A stretch of 64,000 nucleotides of DNA from Symbiodinium natans (GCA_905221605.1 CAJNDS010002001.1:308501-372500); one strand, 5' to 3'. Shown: positions 29,886 through 39,345, counted from the first letter of the stretch. The notes: generated by a model from the sequence alone, not told the origin. Numbers and translations: made by a program.

Positions 29886-30480
29886 GCTAACCTCACTGTA
29901 CATCCCGAACCATGAACCCTGGGTCGAGTGCTCGGCCCTACGCCCTACGCCCCCTGGCATGCACGCAACAAGAACCCTAAACCCTGTAAACCTAAACCCT
30001 AAAACCCCTAGACCATAGGCTCCGACACCCCAGAGTACCTCCAAGTTGCGGTTTAGGGTTTAGGGTTTAGGGTTTAGGCTTAGGGTTTAGGGTTTAGGGT
30101 TTAGGGTTTAGGGTTTAGGGTTGCAGGGGGTTTCGCAGGGTTTCGCGTTTAGGCCTCCAGGTGTGAATAGGCCTTACCCGGCCATCGCAAAGGAACCTAC
30201 ATGGTTGATTCTCTAAACTATGGTGCCTTTCGGGCCCTGCTAAACTCCCTAGGGTTTAGGGTTTAGGGTTTAGGGTTTAGGGCTTAGGGCTTAGGGCTTA
30301 GGGCTTAGGGCTTAGGGTTTAGGGTTTAGGGTTTAGGGTTTAGGGCTTAGGGTCTATAAGGCGGCCCCTATGAGCTAGGGCACCCAAAAAGGGACCCTAA
30401 TTTAGAGAACTGTTAGGGTTTAGGGTTTCGGGTTTAGGGTTTAGGGTTTAGGGTTTAGGGTTTAAGGTTTCGGGTTTAGG
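29886..30480. other. Heptamer blocks with short unassigned islands
   Basis: Blocks at 30054-30122, 30250-30357 (including five CTTAGGG variants) and 30417-30475. The islands are short and give no clear frame. 30370-30412 is the end of a GGGACCCTAATTTAGAGAACTG element. Confidence 0.5.
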
Positions 30481-30523
30481 GGGTTAGCGGGGGGCCTGCA
30501 ACTCGAGGGTGGACTCACTGTAG

Positions 30524-30822
30524 CCCTAAACCCTAAAGCCTAAACCCTAAACCCTAAACCCTAAACCCTAACCCTAAACCCTAAACCCTAAACCCTAAAC
30601 CCTAAACCCTAAACCCTAAACCCTAAACCCTAAACCCTAACCTAAACCCTAAACCCTAAACCCTAAACCCTAAACCCTAAACCCTAAACCCTAAACCCTA
30701 AACCCTAAACCCTAAACCCTAAACCCTAAACCCTAAACCCTAAACCCTAAACCCTAAACCCTAAACCCTAAACCCTAAACCCTGACCCTAAACCCTAAAC
30801 CCGAAACTCTAACCCTAAACCC
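30524..30822 (-). repeat. CCCTAAA array, about 42 units
   Basis: One of the longest arrays of the window, nearly pure, with three single-base indels (near 30568, 30640 and 30784). Confidence 0.95.
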
Positions 30823-31109
30823 TGGCAAGTCTCAGAGAAGCCCAGGAATATGGACGATGCCCTTGCTTGGCTTCACAAGGTGAAGAAACCACAAACAATC
30901 AATAACGAACCTCAAGGAATCCCAACACTAAAAATACCCCAAACCCTAAACCCTAAATCCCAAACTCCAAACCATAAAACCCTCGCCCCCCCCCCCCCCC
31001 CCCTCCCCCCCCCCTCAAAAAAAAAAACTGTAGGAAAACCCAAGGATTTATGATTTTGAGTTTAGGGTTTAGGGTGTAGGGTTTAGGGTTTAGGGTTCAC
31101 CCTCCTTTT
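30823..31109. other. Short island, C-run and array
   Basis: 30830-30900 is unique sequence without a clear frame. 30983-31015 is a C-run then A-run junction. 31059-31100 is TTTAGGG. No exon supported. Confidence 0.5.
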
Positions 31110-31584
31110 TCAAGATCCTGGAGGGGGTCGGCTGGACATTGTGGCCTCCAGAAATTGCGCCACCCGAAAATGGCGCCAGATAAATGCGAGCGTGAGGGCT
31201 GTGCAGCCGGCCTCCAGATTAACCAGGGTTTAGGGTTCAGGGGTTAGAGGTTAGTGGCTAGGGTTTAGGGTTTAGGGTTATACCTACTAAGTAAGGGGTA
31301 GGTACTAGGAAACTGTAGGTGAATCGGGTCCCAGGTAAACCTAAGCCCCAAATCCTAAACCCTAAACCCTAAGCCACAAACCCTGTACAATAAACCCTAA
31401 ACCTTAAACCTTAGTAAGCCTCTAAAAAAAGGAACTAGGCCTCCTTCCTCTCCACCTCCCTGATGCCCTCATTCTTAACCAAGCGTAGGAAGAAACAGGG
31501 GTTTAATGGGGGGGTTAATAGGGGGTTATAAGTGAACCTCAACTCTAATGAAAAGGGTGTAAGGGCCTACTCTGGGTCTTTGCC

Positions 31585-31637
<53 letters not shown>

Positions 31638-32299
31638 ACCTTCAACCCTCAGCCCTAAACCCTGAACCCTAAACCCTAAACCCTAAACCCTAAACCCTAA
31701 ACCCTGAACCCTAAACCCTAAACCCTAGCTTAAGCTCAGGGTCGTCGTCCGCCACCTCCATGTCGGCGCCCGCTTCGACCAGCAGCTCCACGACTTCAGC
31801 GTGGCCGCGGGCAGCCGCCATCATCCTATAGGGGGGCACATGAAGCCCAAGATTGGGGTTTAGGGTTTTTAGGGTTTTTAGGGTTTAGGGTTTTTAGGGT
31901 TTAGGGTTTAGGGTTGAGGGTTGAGGGTTGAGGGGCCACATACCCGATACCAGTAGAACTTCTATCACGGGTACTATGAACCCTACGCCCTTTTTAGGGG
32001 TTCCCTTACTTCTCCAATAACCAAGGGAAGAAAAGGTTAAACCTTCTTATTCGTACTAAATAAGGAAACCCAAGAAGCTTAAAGTTCAGCTGTTGGAGAA
32101 GTAACCTAAACCCTAAACCCTAAACCCTAAACCCTAAACCCTAAACCCTAAACCCTAAACCCTAAACCCTAAACCCTAAACCCTAAACCCTAAACCTTAA
32201 GTTCCTTTGGCCCCCGAGGATCAAGGACGTGCTGCCATTGATGCAGGTCGCGTTGATTTCGGCGCCGGCTTCCACCTTGGGACCCAAATGAGCCCTAAA

Positions 32300-32334
<35 letters not shown>

Positions 32335-33340
32335 TAGGGTTTATAGGGTTTAGGGGGTTTAGGGGGTTTAGGGGGTTTAGGGGGTTTAGGGGGTTTAGGG
32401 GGTTTAGGGGGTTTAGGGTCCCCAAGGCACCAGCAAGCGCACGACCTCAACGCGGCCTTCTTGCGCTGCCATGGTGAGGGCTGTTCCTGGGCCCACGAGT
32501 AACCCAGGAATAACCTGAAGGTGCCCTTTCTTGGGTTTAAAAGGGGTTTATAAGGGGAACCTAGACCCTAAAACCAAAAAGGGGGAACGAGGGCCTGCTC
32601 CGGGTCCTAGGTTCTGCCAGCGTTGCCCTCCGAATTCTTGTCCGCACCCGCCTCCAGCAGCAGTTGCACGACTTCAACATGGCCTTCACCAGATGCCTCG
32701 AAAAGCGGCGTGCTGCCAGTTGAATCGGCGAGATTTGGGTCCAGGGGCAGCTGCAAGATTGACTCGACCTGGAGGTTTAGGGTTTAGGGTTTAGGGTTTA
32801 GGGTTTAGGGTTTAGGGTTTAGGGTTTAGGGTTTAGGGTTTAGGGTTTAGGGTTTAGGGTTTAGGGTTTAGGCCTCCGGTACTTGGGGACACCTTCTTTG
32901 GGAATGAACCCAAAAGGGTTTATGGTTCATACACCTGAATAGGGATGAAAGTAGTATAGAGTTTATGACCCCAAGTTTAAGCTTCATTTGGTCCCCAAGG
33001 TTATGTGAGCTTGGGTGAGCCCTGGAATTGTCACCTGTCGACCTTGGAAATGGAAATACCCCGCCTTTCCCACAGAGCCATCTCGGGCGGCGGGCAGGAG
33101 CTCGTCCAGCTGCGTCTGGCAAACGCTGGAGAAAGGTTGTAGAACGAGGTCGAGGTCCAGGGGGGAGTCGAAAGTGTGAGCATCATCCAGATTGGCCCCC
33201 TGTAGAAGGAGCCTCTGCCTGAAGCGCGGGGGAAGGCCGTGCAGCTGATGCAAACGCCGCTTCAGCTCCAGCACGTTGCTCACCTCCTCCACCGGCAGGC
33301 TCGCCACCTCCTCCCCCGAGAGCATGCGGACGCGCAGCAT
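31110..33340 (-). CDS. UBL-ankyrin repeat protein gene B, six exons
   Basis: Joined exons, in sense order: 33340-33065, 32768-32615, 32486-32431, 32275-32223, 31825-31744, 31211-31110 (723 nt, 240 residues plus TGA). ATG at 33338-33340 starts MLRVRMLSGEEVASLPVE; residues 1-70 are a ubiquitin-like domain (LHQLHGLPPRFRQRLLLQ), followed by AARDGSVGK and ankyrin repeats: LDPNLADSTGSTPLFEAS, GHVEVVQLLLEAGADKNS, RTALTMAAQEGRVEVVRL, EAGAEINATCINGSTSLM, ARGHAEVVELLVEAGADM. Introns are GC-AG, GA-AG, GT-AG, GA-AG and probably GA-AG. Introns 2-4 are TIR elements with target duplications GAAC, GTG and GAT, and every junction keeps the frame. The last intron and the C-terminus are the least certain. Role: ankyrin proteins are protein-binding scaffolds; with a UBL domain an adaptor to ubiquitin machinery is possible, but this is inference. 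Confidence 0.85.
31212..31743. other. Probable fifth intron of gene B
   Basis: Minus sense it starts GACCCTGAGC and ends ATCTGGAG. It contains a C-strand array (31660-31730), a CCCTCAA variant block (31586-31650), a truncated GGGCCTACTCTGGGTC element end (31540-31582) and a TTTAGGG block (31220-31280). No clear target duplication is visible, so the boundaries are provisional. Confidence 0.45.
31826..32222. mobile_element. Third element-derived intron of gene B, with nested insertions
   Basis: Minus sense it starts GATCCTCGGGGGCCAAAGGA and ends TTCATGTGCCCCCCTATAG, related to the TTGGGGACCAAATGAACCC ends. GAT is repeated at both edges (plus ATC at 32220-32222 and 31823-31825). Inside lie a CCCTAAA array (32106-32197), a complete second element (32010-32105) and TTTAGGG/TTGAGGG units (31857-31933). 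GA-AG removal joins codon TT|G and restores STSLMMAAARGHAEVV. Confidence 0.75.
32010..32105. mobile_element. TTACTTCTCCAATAACCAAG-family element
   Basis: Ends TTACTTCTCCAATAACCAAG and GCTGTTGGAGAAGTAA, with ACTAAATAAGGAAACCCAA in the middle. A close relative is at 54128-54232; a damaged one is at 4408-4470. Here it is nested in intron 4 of gene B beside a CCCTAAA array. Confidence 0.75.
32276..32427. mobile_element. Second element-derived intron of gene B, centre replaced by G-run and heptamers
   Basis: Ends CTTGGGACCCAAATGAGCCC (plus) and GTCCCCAAGG, with CAC at both edges (32273-32275, 32428-32430). Minus sense the 155-bp intron runs GTGCCTTGGG...GTCCCAAG, a GT-AG intron whose donor comes from the duplicated GTG. 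Inside are a G-run (32307-32332) and TTTAGGG/TTTAGGGGG units (32333-32418) instead of the normal middle and inner right arm. The paralogous site in gene A (27933-27935) is empty. Confidence 0.85.
32487..32610. mobile_element. First element-derived intron of gene B
   Basis: A 124-bp element of the GAGTAACCCAGGAAT family, with imperfect ends CTGGGCCC and GGGTCCTAG. GTTC (minus GAAC) is present at 32483-32486 and 32611-32614. Minus sense the 128-bp intron runs GAACCTAGG...GGGCCCAG, a GA-AG intron. Removal gives AACGCTGGCA|GAACAGCC, the same reading as the uninterrupted site in gene A (27988-27991). Confidence 0.9.
32773..32873 (+). repeat. TTTAGGG array in intron 1 of gene B
   Basis: About 14 pure units directly beside the acceptor CTCCAG (minus sense) of exon 2. 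Confidence 0.95.
32882..33002. mobile_element. TTGGGGACNNAATGAACCC-family element in intron 1 of gene B
   Basis: Ends CTTGGGGACACCTTCTTTGG and TTCATTTGGTCCCCAAGG with a CATACACCTGAATAGG...TATGACCCCAAG centre. It lies wholly inside the 296-bp GC-AG intron (32769-33064). Confidence 0.75.
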
Positions 33341-33540
33341 CCTAGACGGAGCCTCTTGGAACAAAGTCGGGCACTGCAGAGTAAGCCAACGTGGCTGCAT
33401 GACAAGAGTCAGGCATTCATTCCAAAACCTGCGGTTACGTGGTCCACCTGTATCCTTATTTACCCTGTAAAATCCAAGGGCCCATACTTCAGAACCCAGG
33501 CACCATGTAACTTCCCTTATAGAGCATTGCACGCCCCGGT
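33341..33540 (-). other. 5' flank of gene B
   Basis: The minus frame stays open upstream of the ATG (WNECLTLVMQPRWLTLQC), so an upstream exon or a longer N-terminus cannot be excluded. I chose the ATG at 33340 because the same MLRVRM start is shared with gene A and with the family. Confidence 0.5.
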
Positions 33541-33985
33541 GGCCCGTATCTCCTAAAGCCCCCTAAGCCCCTTATACACGCTGATTTCGGATCCTGACCC
33601 CTCCCTAAACCCTAAACCCAAAAAACCTAAACTCGAAACCCTAGGCCCTGAAACTCAGAGTTTTTTTTTTTTTTTTGGGGGGGGGGGGATTTACGTAGAC
33701 TCTTCCACAAGGATATCTTAGGCTAGTGCACAAAGGGAAGTCGGGTCTTCCCTCAGTTCTGGGTATCCCGAAGCCACCCTAAACCCGAAACCCAAACCCT
33801 TACATTCTAAACCCGAGTCCCTGTAAACCCTACACCCTAAACCCTGCGCTTAAAGGCCCAAGAAATTCTGTCAACCCCCATAGCTGTTTCGGTGCGTGAG
33901 TGTGATGTTCGTCCAAGGCCCTGCCCGCACGAAAAGCGAAGACCAAGCGCTTGGGGATCAGAGTGTGGGGTTCAGGGTTTCATAT
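33541..33985. other. Region without recognisable gene
   Basis: This holds degenerate heptamers, a T-run/G-run junction (33660-33688) and an unassigned island (33845-33965). No supported exon. Confidence 0.5.
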
Positions 33986-33987
33986 TA

Positions 33988-34608
33988 CAAATGGGTGGTT
34001 GTCAAAATTATGATCCCTTTTCAGGTACCCTGAAATATCCGCCGAGGCCTCGGGCCGGAGGTGTATAGGTTGTCAGAACAGGCACCCCCCCTCCAAATCC
34101 TCCCCCCCATTTCGGACCCCTTTTTTTGCCTCAAATGGGTACCCCCCCAGGAAACCGGGGTCCACAAGCGGACGGTTCGCCAGGACCAGAGGCAGTTGAA
34201 GCCCACTCAACCGCCCCCCCTCCCCCCTCTGCCCCCCCCCCTTCCCCTGCCCCCCTTCCCCCCCCACTCCCCCTACCCCAATGAGGGGCCTGGCTCAACC
34301 CTACGATCAATCCAAGCCCAACCGTCTTGAACCCTGCTCCCAAAAAAACCCTAAACCCCAAAGCGTGAACCTTGAGCCCTAAGCCCTCAATCCTAAACTA
34401 AACCATAAACCATAAACCCGCAAACCTAAACCCTAAACCCTGAACCCAACCCTTATTGCTTGGGGTCCAGCGACTTGGGCGCTGCGGAATCACCATGCTC
34501 ACGCGGATGCGCTGGGCCGGCCGAGGCGGGTCGCGTAGCGTTAAAATTAGGTGCCGTATTATAATAGGGATCCAAAAAGGGACCATGATTTTGACAACCA
34601 CCCAAATG
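33988..34608. mobile_element. GGTGGTTGTCAAAAT element split by about 500 bp
   Basis: The left half (33994-34040) reads GGTGGTTGTCAAAATTATGA to ACCCTGAAATAT. The right half (34541-34602) reads AAATTAGGTGCCGTATTATA to ATTTTGACAACCACC. CAAATG occurs at both outer edges (33988-33993, 34603-34608), so the halves belong to one insertion that was later split. The intervening 34041-34540 holds pyrimidine-rich low-complexity sequence, decayed heptamers and an exon-like stretch. Confidence 0.75.
34450..34545 (-). CDS. Candidate exon inside a split element
   Basis: The minus frame reads TLRDPPRPAQRIRVSMVI then PQRPSRWTPSNKG. It is basic and proline-rich, and lies inside the sequence that separates the two halves of the 33988-34608 element. 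Family unknown. Confidence 0.3.
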
Positions 34609-35096
34609 AAAAGGAAGGTTTCGGGTTTAGGGTTTATGAGACCATCCTCCCCGCTTCCAACCACGCCCTCATCAACCCTTACAACCGACCGCGAACAGGT
34701 ACTTAACCCCTAAACCCCTAAACCCCCAACCCTATCCAAACCCCAAACCCTGAACCCGAAAGCCCCTGAACCCGGAACCCTAAACCCTGAACCCAACCCT
34801 AAACCCTACACCCTACACCCTACACCCTATACCCTAAACCCTAAACCCTAAACCCTAAATCCTAAACCCTAAACCCTAAACCCTAAACCCTACCCCCCTG
34901 AACCGCCTGCTCCAAATCACATCCTGCTAGCTGTCGACAGGCATCGTCCAGGAGGTACCCGAAGCTGACGTGGTGGTAGCCTCAATCAGGGTCCCAGAGT
35001 ACCTAAACCCGAAACCCTAAACCCTAAACCCTAAACCCTAAACCCCAAACCCCAAACCCTAAACCCTAAACCCTTAACCCTAACCTCCCCTTCTCT

Positions 35097-35125
35097 GCAA
35101 GTAGGCACCAGACGTCGCACATTCC
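35097..35125 (+). CDS. Possible micro-exon of about 25-28 nt
   Basis: A pyrimidine-rich acceptor CCCCTTCTCTGCAAG (or the TAG three bases on) is followed by GCACCAGACGTCGCACATTC and by CCAGAG|GTAAGA, a consensus donor. The arrangement is canonical at both edges, but the segment is too short for a protein-level check. Confidence 0.3.
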
Positions 35126-35411
35126 AGAGGTAAGAATTCGGAGTGCATAGGGTTTAGATGTAAATCCGAACTCGGATGTTCTACTTTAAACCGGTTTCGG
35201 GTTTAGGGTTTAGGGTTCAGGGTTCAGGGCAAGGGTCTGCAGGTTCTGTAATTCTTCCTGGGTGCCCTGGGCATGCGATGGGTGTCACCTCACATAGATA
35301 CTTGCGGGCTCAGAGTGTACTTACCCTGCACCCTAAACCCTAAACCCTGAACCCTAAACCCTAAACCCTAAACCCTAAACCATGATTATAAACCCTAAAC
35401 CCCAATCCCTA

Positions 35412-35493
35412 ATAAACCGTGCCAGGGGAGCGTTGAGCACCGCCAGGGTCTTCACGAGGTGCGGCTGCGCGCCACGCGCTGACCTGGTCAAGG
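35412..35493 (-). CDS. Candidate exon, unidentified
   Basis: The minus frame reads LTRSARGAQPHLVKTLAV then LNAPLARF, helix-like. The usual flanks are present (CCCTAAA then TTTAGGG in the sense direction). Family unknown. Confidence 0.4.
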
Positions 35494-35780
35494 CTAGGGG
35501 GTCTAGGGTTTAGGGTTTAGGGTTTGGGGTTTAGGGTTTAGGGTAAGGGTTTAGGGTTTTGGGGTTAAGGGTTTAGGGTGCCTTTGTGCATTTTTGCGCA
35601 AGCAAGGGCGTTGGCCCATGTAACTGCCCTAAGAGACACACCGGAATTGTAGCAGAGGAAGTCCTTAAACCCTAAACCCTAAACCCTAAACCCTAAACCC
35701 TAAAACCCTAAACCCTAAAACCCTAAGCTGTGAGGCAAGCCATGCGTCCCAGCCTGGTCACACCCTAAACCCGCAGCCCG

Positions 35781-35965
35781 AAATTCTTAAACCCTAAGCC
35801 TTATATAAACCCTAAGCCTTATAAACTCTAAACCCTAAACCCTAAGCCTTATAATCCCTAAACCCTAAGCCTTATAAACCCTAAACCCTAAGCCTTACAA
35901 TCCCTAAACCCTAAGCCTTATAAACCCTAAACCCTAAGCCTTATAAATCCTAAGCCTTATAAGCC
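35781..35965 (-). repeat. Higher-order repeat CCCTAAACCCTAAGCCTTATAAA
   Basis: Six to eight copies of a compound unit in which two heptamers alternate with AGCCTTATAA. The regular spacing means that the compound unit, not the heptamer, was amplified. Confidence 0.9.
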
Positions 35966-36004
35966 CTAAACCCTAAACCGAAAACCCAAAAACCCAAAAG
36001 TGGC

Positions 36005-36105
36005 ATAGGGTGTATTATGTGATCCCGACTTCTGGCGCTCATCCGCAGGGACGGAAGCTAAGCCAAGCAGCGGCTGTCGGAGTATCCAGAAGATGAGACC
36101 TTAAA
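36005..36105 (+). CDS. Possible terminal exon
   Basis: The acceptor-like CTCATCCGCAG is followed by GRKLSQAAAVGVSRR and a stop. Short, and not identified. Confidence 0.25.
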
Positions 36106-36552
36106 CCAGGGGAGAAGTTTGGGGCTTAGAAAGTATGGTTTAGGGTTTAGGGTTTAGGGATTGGTCGATGGCTTCGAGGTTGCAAAGCTGAAAAGTTGAA
36201 GTCCAATGCCTTCTAGGATTTGGGGTTTAGGGTTTAATTGTGGTTTGGGGTCAGGGGTTAGGGCTTAATGCGGTTTCGGCTTAGGGTTCAATGGTGGTTT
36301 GTCGGGTATATGATTTTGTTGAAGACTTTGAGAGCTTGGGGCTTAGGGTTTGAGAGCGTCGCTTCTGCCAGGACTAACCTTCATTGAGTTTAGGGTTTAG
36401 GGTTTAGGGTTTAGGGTTTAGGGTTTAGGGGGTTTAGGCAGTTTAAAGGGCTTGGGAGTTTCGAGCTTGGGGCGGTGAGCATGTGGGTGGAGCTGAAGGG
36501 GTGAGAGCCTAAAGTTTTGGTATGCCGGCTTGAACAGGGGTTTCGGCTGAGT

Positions 36553-36637
36553 AGGGTTTAGGGTTTAGGGTTTAGGGTTTAGGGTTTAGGGTTTAGGGTT
36601 TAGGGTTTAGGGTTTAGGGTTTAGGGTTTAGGGTTCG
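36553..36637 (+). repeat. TTTAGGG array
   Basis: Twelve pure units directly before the exon candidate at 36648. Confidence 0.95.
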
Positions 36638-36647
36638 GGCCTGCAGG

Positions 36648-36745
36648 CCGAGAAGCAGATCACGGATGCCATCAGGCAGAGGCTGCCACAAACCCGCGCG
36701 ATGCGAAAGGACCTGCTCCACGGTCACCTGCGAATGCACTCAAAC
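36648..36745 (+). CDS. Candidate exon, unidentified
   Basis: The acceptor GGGCCTGCAG precedes it. The frame reads AEKQITDAIRQRLPQTRA then MRKDLLHGHLRMHSN, strongly helix-like and basic. It has G-strand on the left and C-strand on the right, against the usual layout. Family unknown. Confidence 0.5.
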
Positions 36746-37009
36746 CTGAAAATCTGAAAGCTTTTGTAGGTATGCCCTAAAACCGCAAACCCTAACCCTA
36801 GACCCTGAGCCCAAAGCCCATAAGCCCTTGAGCCCTAAGGCCTAACCCTGAGCCCTAAAGCCTGAACTCTATACACTCGATGTATTTGGCCTGTAGGGTC
36901 GTGCGGGTGTGGGGGTTTCAAAGTCGTCTAAAGGAGTTTTAGGATGTGTGTATATATATATATATATCTATTGTCTATGAATATGTGCATGTAAATTTAT
37001 ATGGTCAGT

Positions 37010-37092
37010 TCTCCAATTTAGAGTCCCTTTTTGGGTACCCTACACAATAGAGGCTAATAGGGACCCCAAAAGGGACATTATTTTAGATGAAA
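37010..37092. mobile_element. GGTCAGTTCTCCAATTTAGAG-family element
   Basis: The left arm GGTCAGTTCTCCAATTTAG and right arm AAAGGGACATTATTTTAGAT...GACC enclose GGGTACCCTACACAATAGAG. Relatives are at 37753-37857 and 40334-40437; the middle GGGTACCC...GGGACCA links it to the GGTGGTTGTC family. Confidence 0.6.
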
Positions 37093-37099
37093 GACCATA

Positions 37100-37230
37100 T
37101 GAAAGTATGAAAAAGAAGAATAGCAACAACAATATCCGGATTAATTGTTGCTAATAATAAACACCACCTCCAATTATAAGACAATCAGAACACATAAAGA
37201 AATAACCATAACAACATGAGGTTTGAATTC
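37100..37230. other. AT-rich unique stretch
   Basis: A-rich sequence with a small hairpin (AGCAACAACAAT...ATTGTTGCT at about 37119-37152). No gene. Confidence 0.5.
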
Positions 37231-37489
37231 TAATGGGGGGGGGGCGACAGGTGTTGGGATCAGGGTATGTTTCGGGGGCAAGTTTCGGGTATGGTTTCGC
37301 GGCCTCATGAGCTACTTTACCTGCAATTTCGGGGGTAGGTTACGGGGCATGTTTCGGGGGGATGATTCGGGGTATGTTTCGCAGGTGCGCAACCCGTGTG
37401 CCCTTCTTAACCCTGGGCCCCCCCAAAAACACAAACCCATATCTATAATACAGTTAACCATCATCCATACAATAGTGGAAATACACACG

Positions 37490-37590
37490 GCATTGCCTGG
37501 TGCCCAGCGCGCCCGGGCAGTGTGTCGCTCAGCCGCAGCCGGCCTGCCTTGCGGGATTTGGGCTGAGGGGCTTGCAGGGCTTCGCTAACA
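37490..37590 (+). CDS. Possible exon, unidentified
   Basis: The plus frame reads LPGAQRARAVCRSAAAGL then PCGIWAEGLAGLR. GC-rich; the minus strand is also open. Weak. Confidence 0.25.
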
Positions 37591-37752
37591 CTTGCACCCC
37601 GAGGCTCCCTAAACCCCCCGAGACTCTCGTAATCACCCGAAACCCTCTCAGTCCTAAACCCTGAACCCCGACCCTCCGAGGCTACTGTTTGGGCAGCATT
37701 TATTGGCGGCCCCTTATTTTCGTAAACCCACCCCATGCAGGTTTATAGATAT

Positions 37753-37857
37753 GGCCAGTTTCTCAACACTGTGGTCCCTCTTTGGGTGCCTGAAATAAGA
37801 GGGGCCGCCGAAAATCAAAAGCACCCCAAAAGGGACCATGTTTTGGAGAAGTGACCC
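37753..37857. mobile_element. GGCCAGTTTCTCAACA-family element
   Basis: Ends GGCCAGTTTCTCAACACTGT and TTTTGGAGAAGTGACC, with TCTTTGGGTGCC and CACCCCAAAAGGGACCA as inner arms. Confidence 0.65.
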
Positions 37858-38039
37858 GACCCAGTATACACCTTAAATGTTGTTTTTGGGGCCTTTGGAC
37901 ATCCAAAAGACACAGAATCAGAATTCCCGAGGAGACTCTGGTTCTTCTGCGCCATTCTCCGACACAATGCTGCAAGCTCTAGCAGATGGGGGGGGGGGGG
38001 GGGGGAGTGTTCTCAGTTTCGGGCCTTTGGGTTCAGGGA

Positions 38040-38735
38040 CCCTAAACCCGAAACCCTAAACCCTAAAACCTATTTGGGCTCAAGGTTTAGGGTTCATGGT
38101 GCTGTCGCGCCCAATTCCTACACACCTATAACCCTAACCCCTGAACACAAACCCTGAGAGCCCACTTGGCGAGGAGAGCTGTACTTAGAACCCACTTGTG
38201 ACCATGTTCAGGGTACTTGAGGGTCTTATACGTGGGAAATAACTACGCCTATGACTGAAGTACCCCGACCCTGAGTCCTAAACCCTAAACCCCAAAGCCC
38301 TAACCCTCATCCCTCTACATCCTGACTCCTGACACTTCAGGAACGACTTCGAAACCCTAAACCTCAGAAAAAGTTCGCGCCTGAACCAGACGAAGAACTG
38401 CCATGGCCACCTGTGCGCTTTGAGGCATAAGGTTTAGGGATCTGAACAGAAGACCTTGAAAACCCAAGCCTTAAACCCCCCCCTGAGCCGGCGACTACGT
38501 GCACACCCGAAACTTGGGATCAAATGCCCCATTATCAATCCAACTTGATTGTTTATTGAATTGTTGTTTTTCTTTTTGTGTTGGGGGGGGGGGGGTCTGG
38601 GTAACCAAGCAGCCGACATTATTGCACTAAACCCTATTTCCTAAACCCTAAAATCCTAAACCCTAAACACCCTACAACCCTAAACACCCTAAAACCCTCA
38701 ACCAGAAAAAAGCGCTAAACCCCAAAAACAAGCCG
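38040..38735. other. Region without firm gene calls
   Basis: Degenerate heptamers, an element of the CTGTACTTAGAACCCACTTG type (38165-38270) and a G-run (38583-38596). 38383-38430 reads EPDEELPWPPVRFEA on the plus strand, a possible short terminal exon. Confidence 0.4.
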
Positions 38736-38822
38736 AGCCGCGACCAACTTGGAAATGTCGAGTAGATTGAACTCAGTCGCCGGGGTCACTGGCGCCTCCG
38801 AGACAGGAGAGACAAACCCAGA
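38735..38822 (-). CDS. Candidate exon, unidentified
   Basis: The minus frame reads VSPVSEAPVTPATEFNLL then DISKLVAARL. Protein-like, with TTTAGGG on the right (plus strand). Family unknown. Confidence 0.4.
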
Positions 38823-39247
38823 GGTTTAGGGTTTAGGGTGCAGGGTATAGTATTTAGGGTTTCGGGTTTAGGGTTTACGGTCCCAGAACACTAAACCGCG
38901 AAACCCTACTGATAAGTTAAGGGTTTCGGGTTTATAGGGTTTAGGGATGAACCCAAAAAGAGGGACAGAAGCTCAAGTGCGGGGTTTTGAGGGCTTGGGG
39001 TTTGGGTTCTGGGGTTTTGGGGCTGAGGGTTGGGGTTCTGGGGTTAGGGAAAATCGGCCCCCTAAACCACTAAAACGCCTTGAGCCCCGAACTGACTTCC
39101 TAAGCCTAAACACCCTCAACCCTCCCCACCCCCTTAACCCTAAACCGTAAACCGTACACCCTAAACCCTAAACCCTAAACCCTGAACCCCCACCCTAAAC
39201 CCCCCTAAACCCGAAACCCGAAACGCTAAACACTAAACCCTAAACCC

Positions 39248-39345
39248 TCCCTGCGTCAAGGCCACCGGGTCGGTCCAACTGCGTTGGCCCAGTGCGAGGT
39301 CGACGAGAGGCTGCAGCCTGGCGGCATCGATATCCAGCTTTGGAG
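39248..39345. CDS. Candidate exon, strand uncertain
   Basis: The plus strand reads GHRVGPTALAQCEVDERL then QPGGIDIQLW; the minus strand reads PKLDIDAARLQPLVDLAL then GQRSWTDPVALTQ. The minus version is the more helix-like. Flanked by CCCTAAA on the left. Confidence 0.35.

Noticed and set aside
30524-30822. CRISPR array
   Set aside because: The repeats are contiguous 7-bp units without spacers; the genome is eukaryotic.
32531-32794. Plus-strand open frame antisense to gene B
   Set aside because: It crosses an element, an exon and a heptamer array; the minus strand carries recognisable ankyrin repeats.
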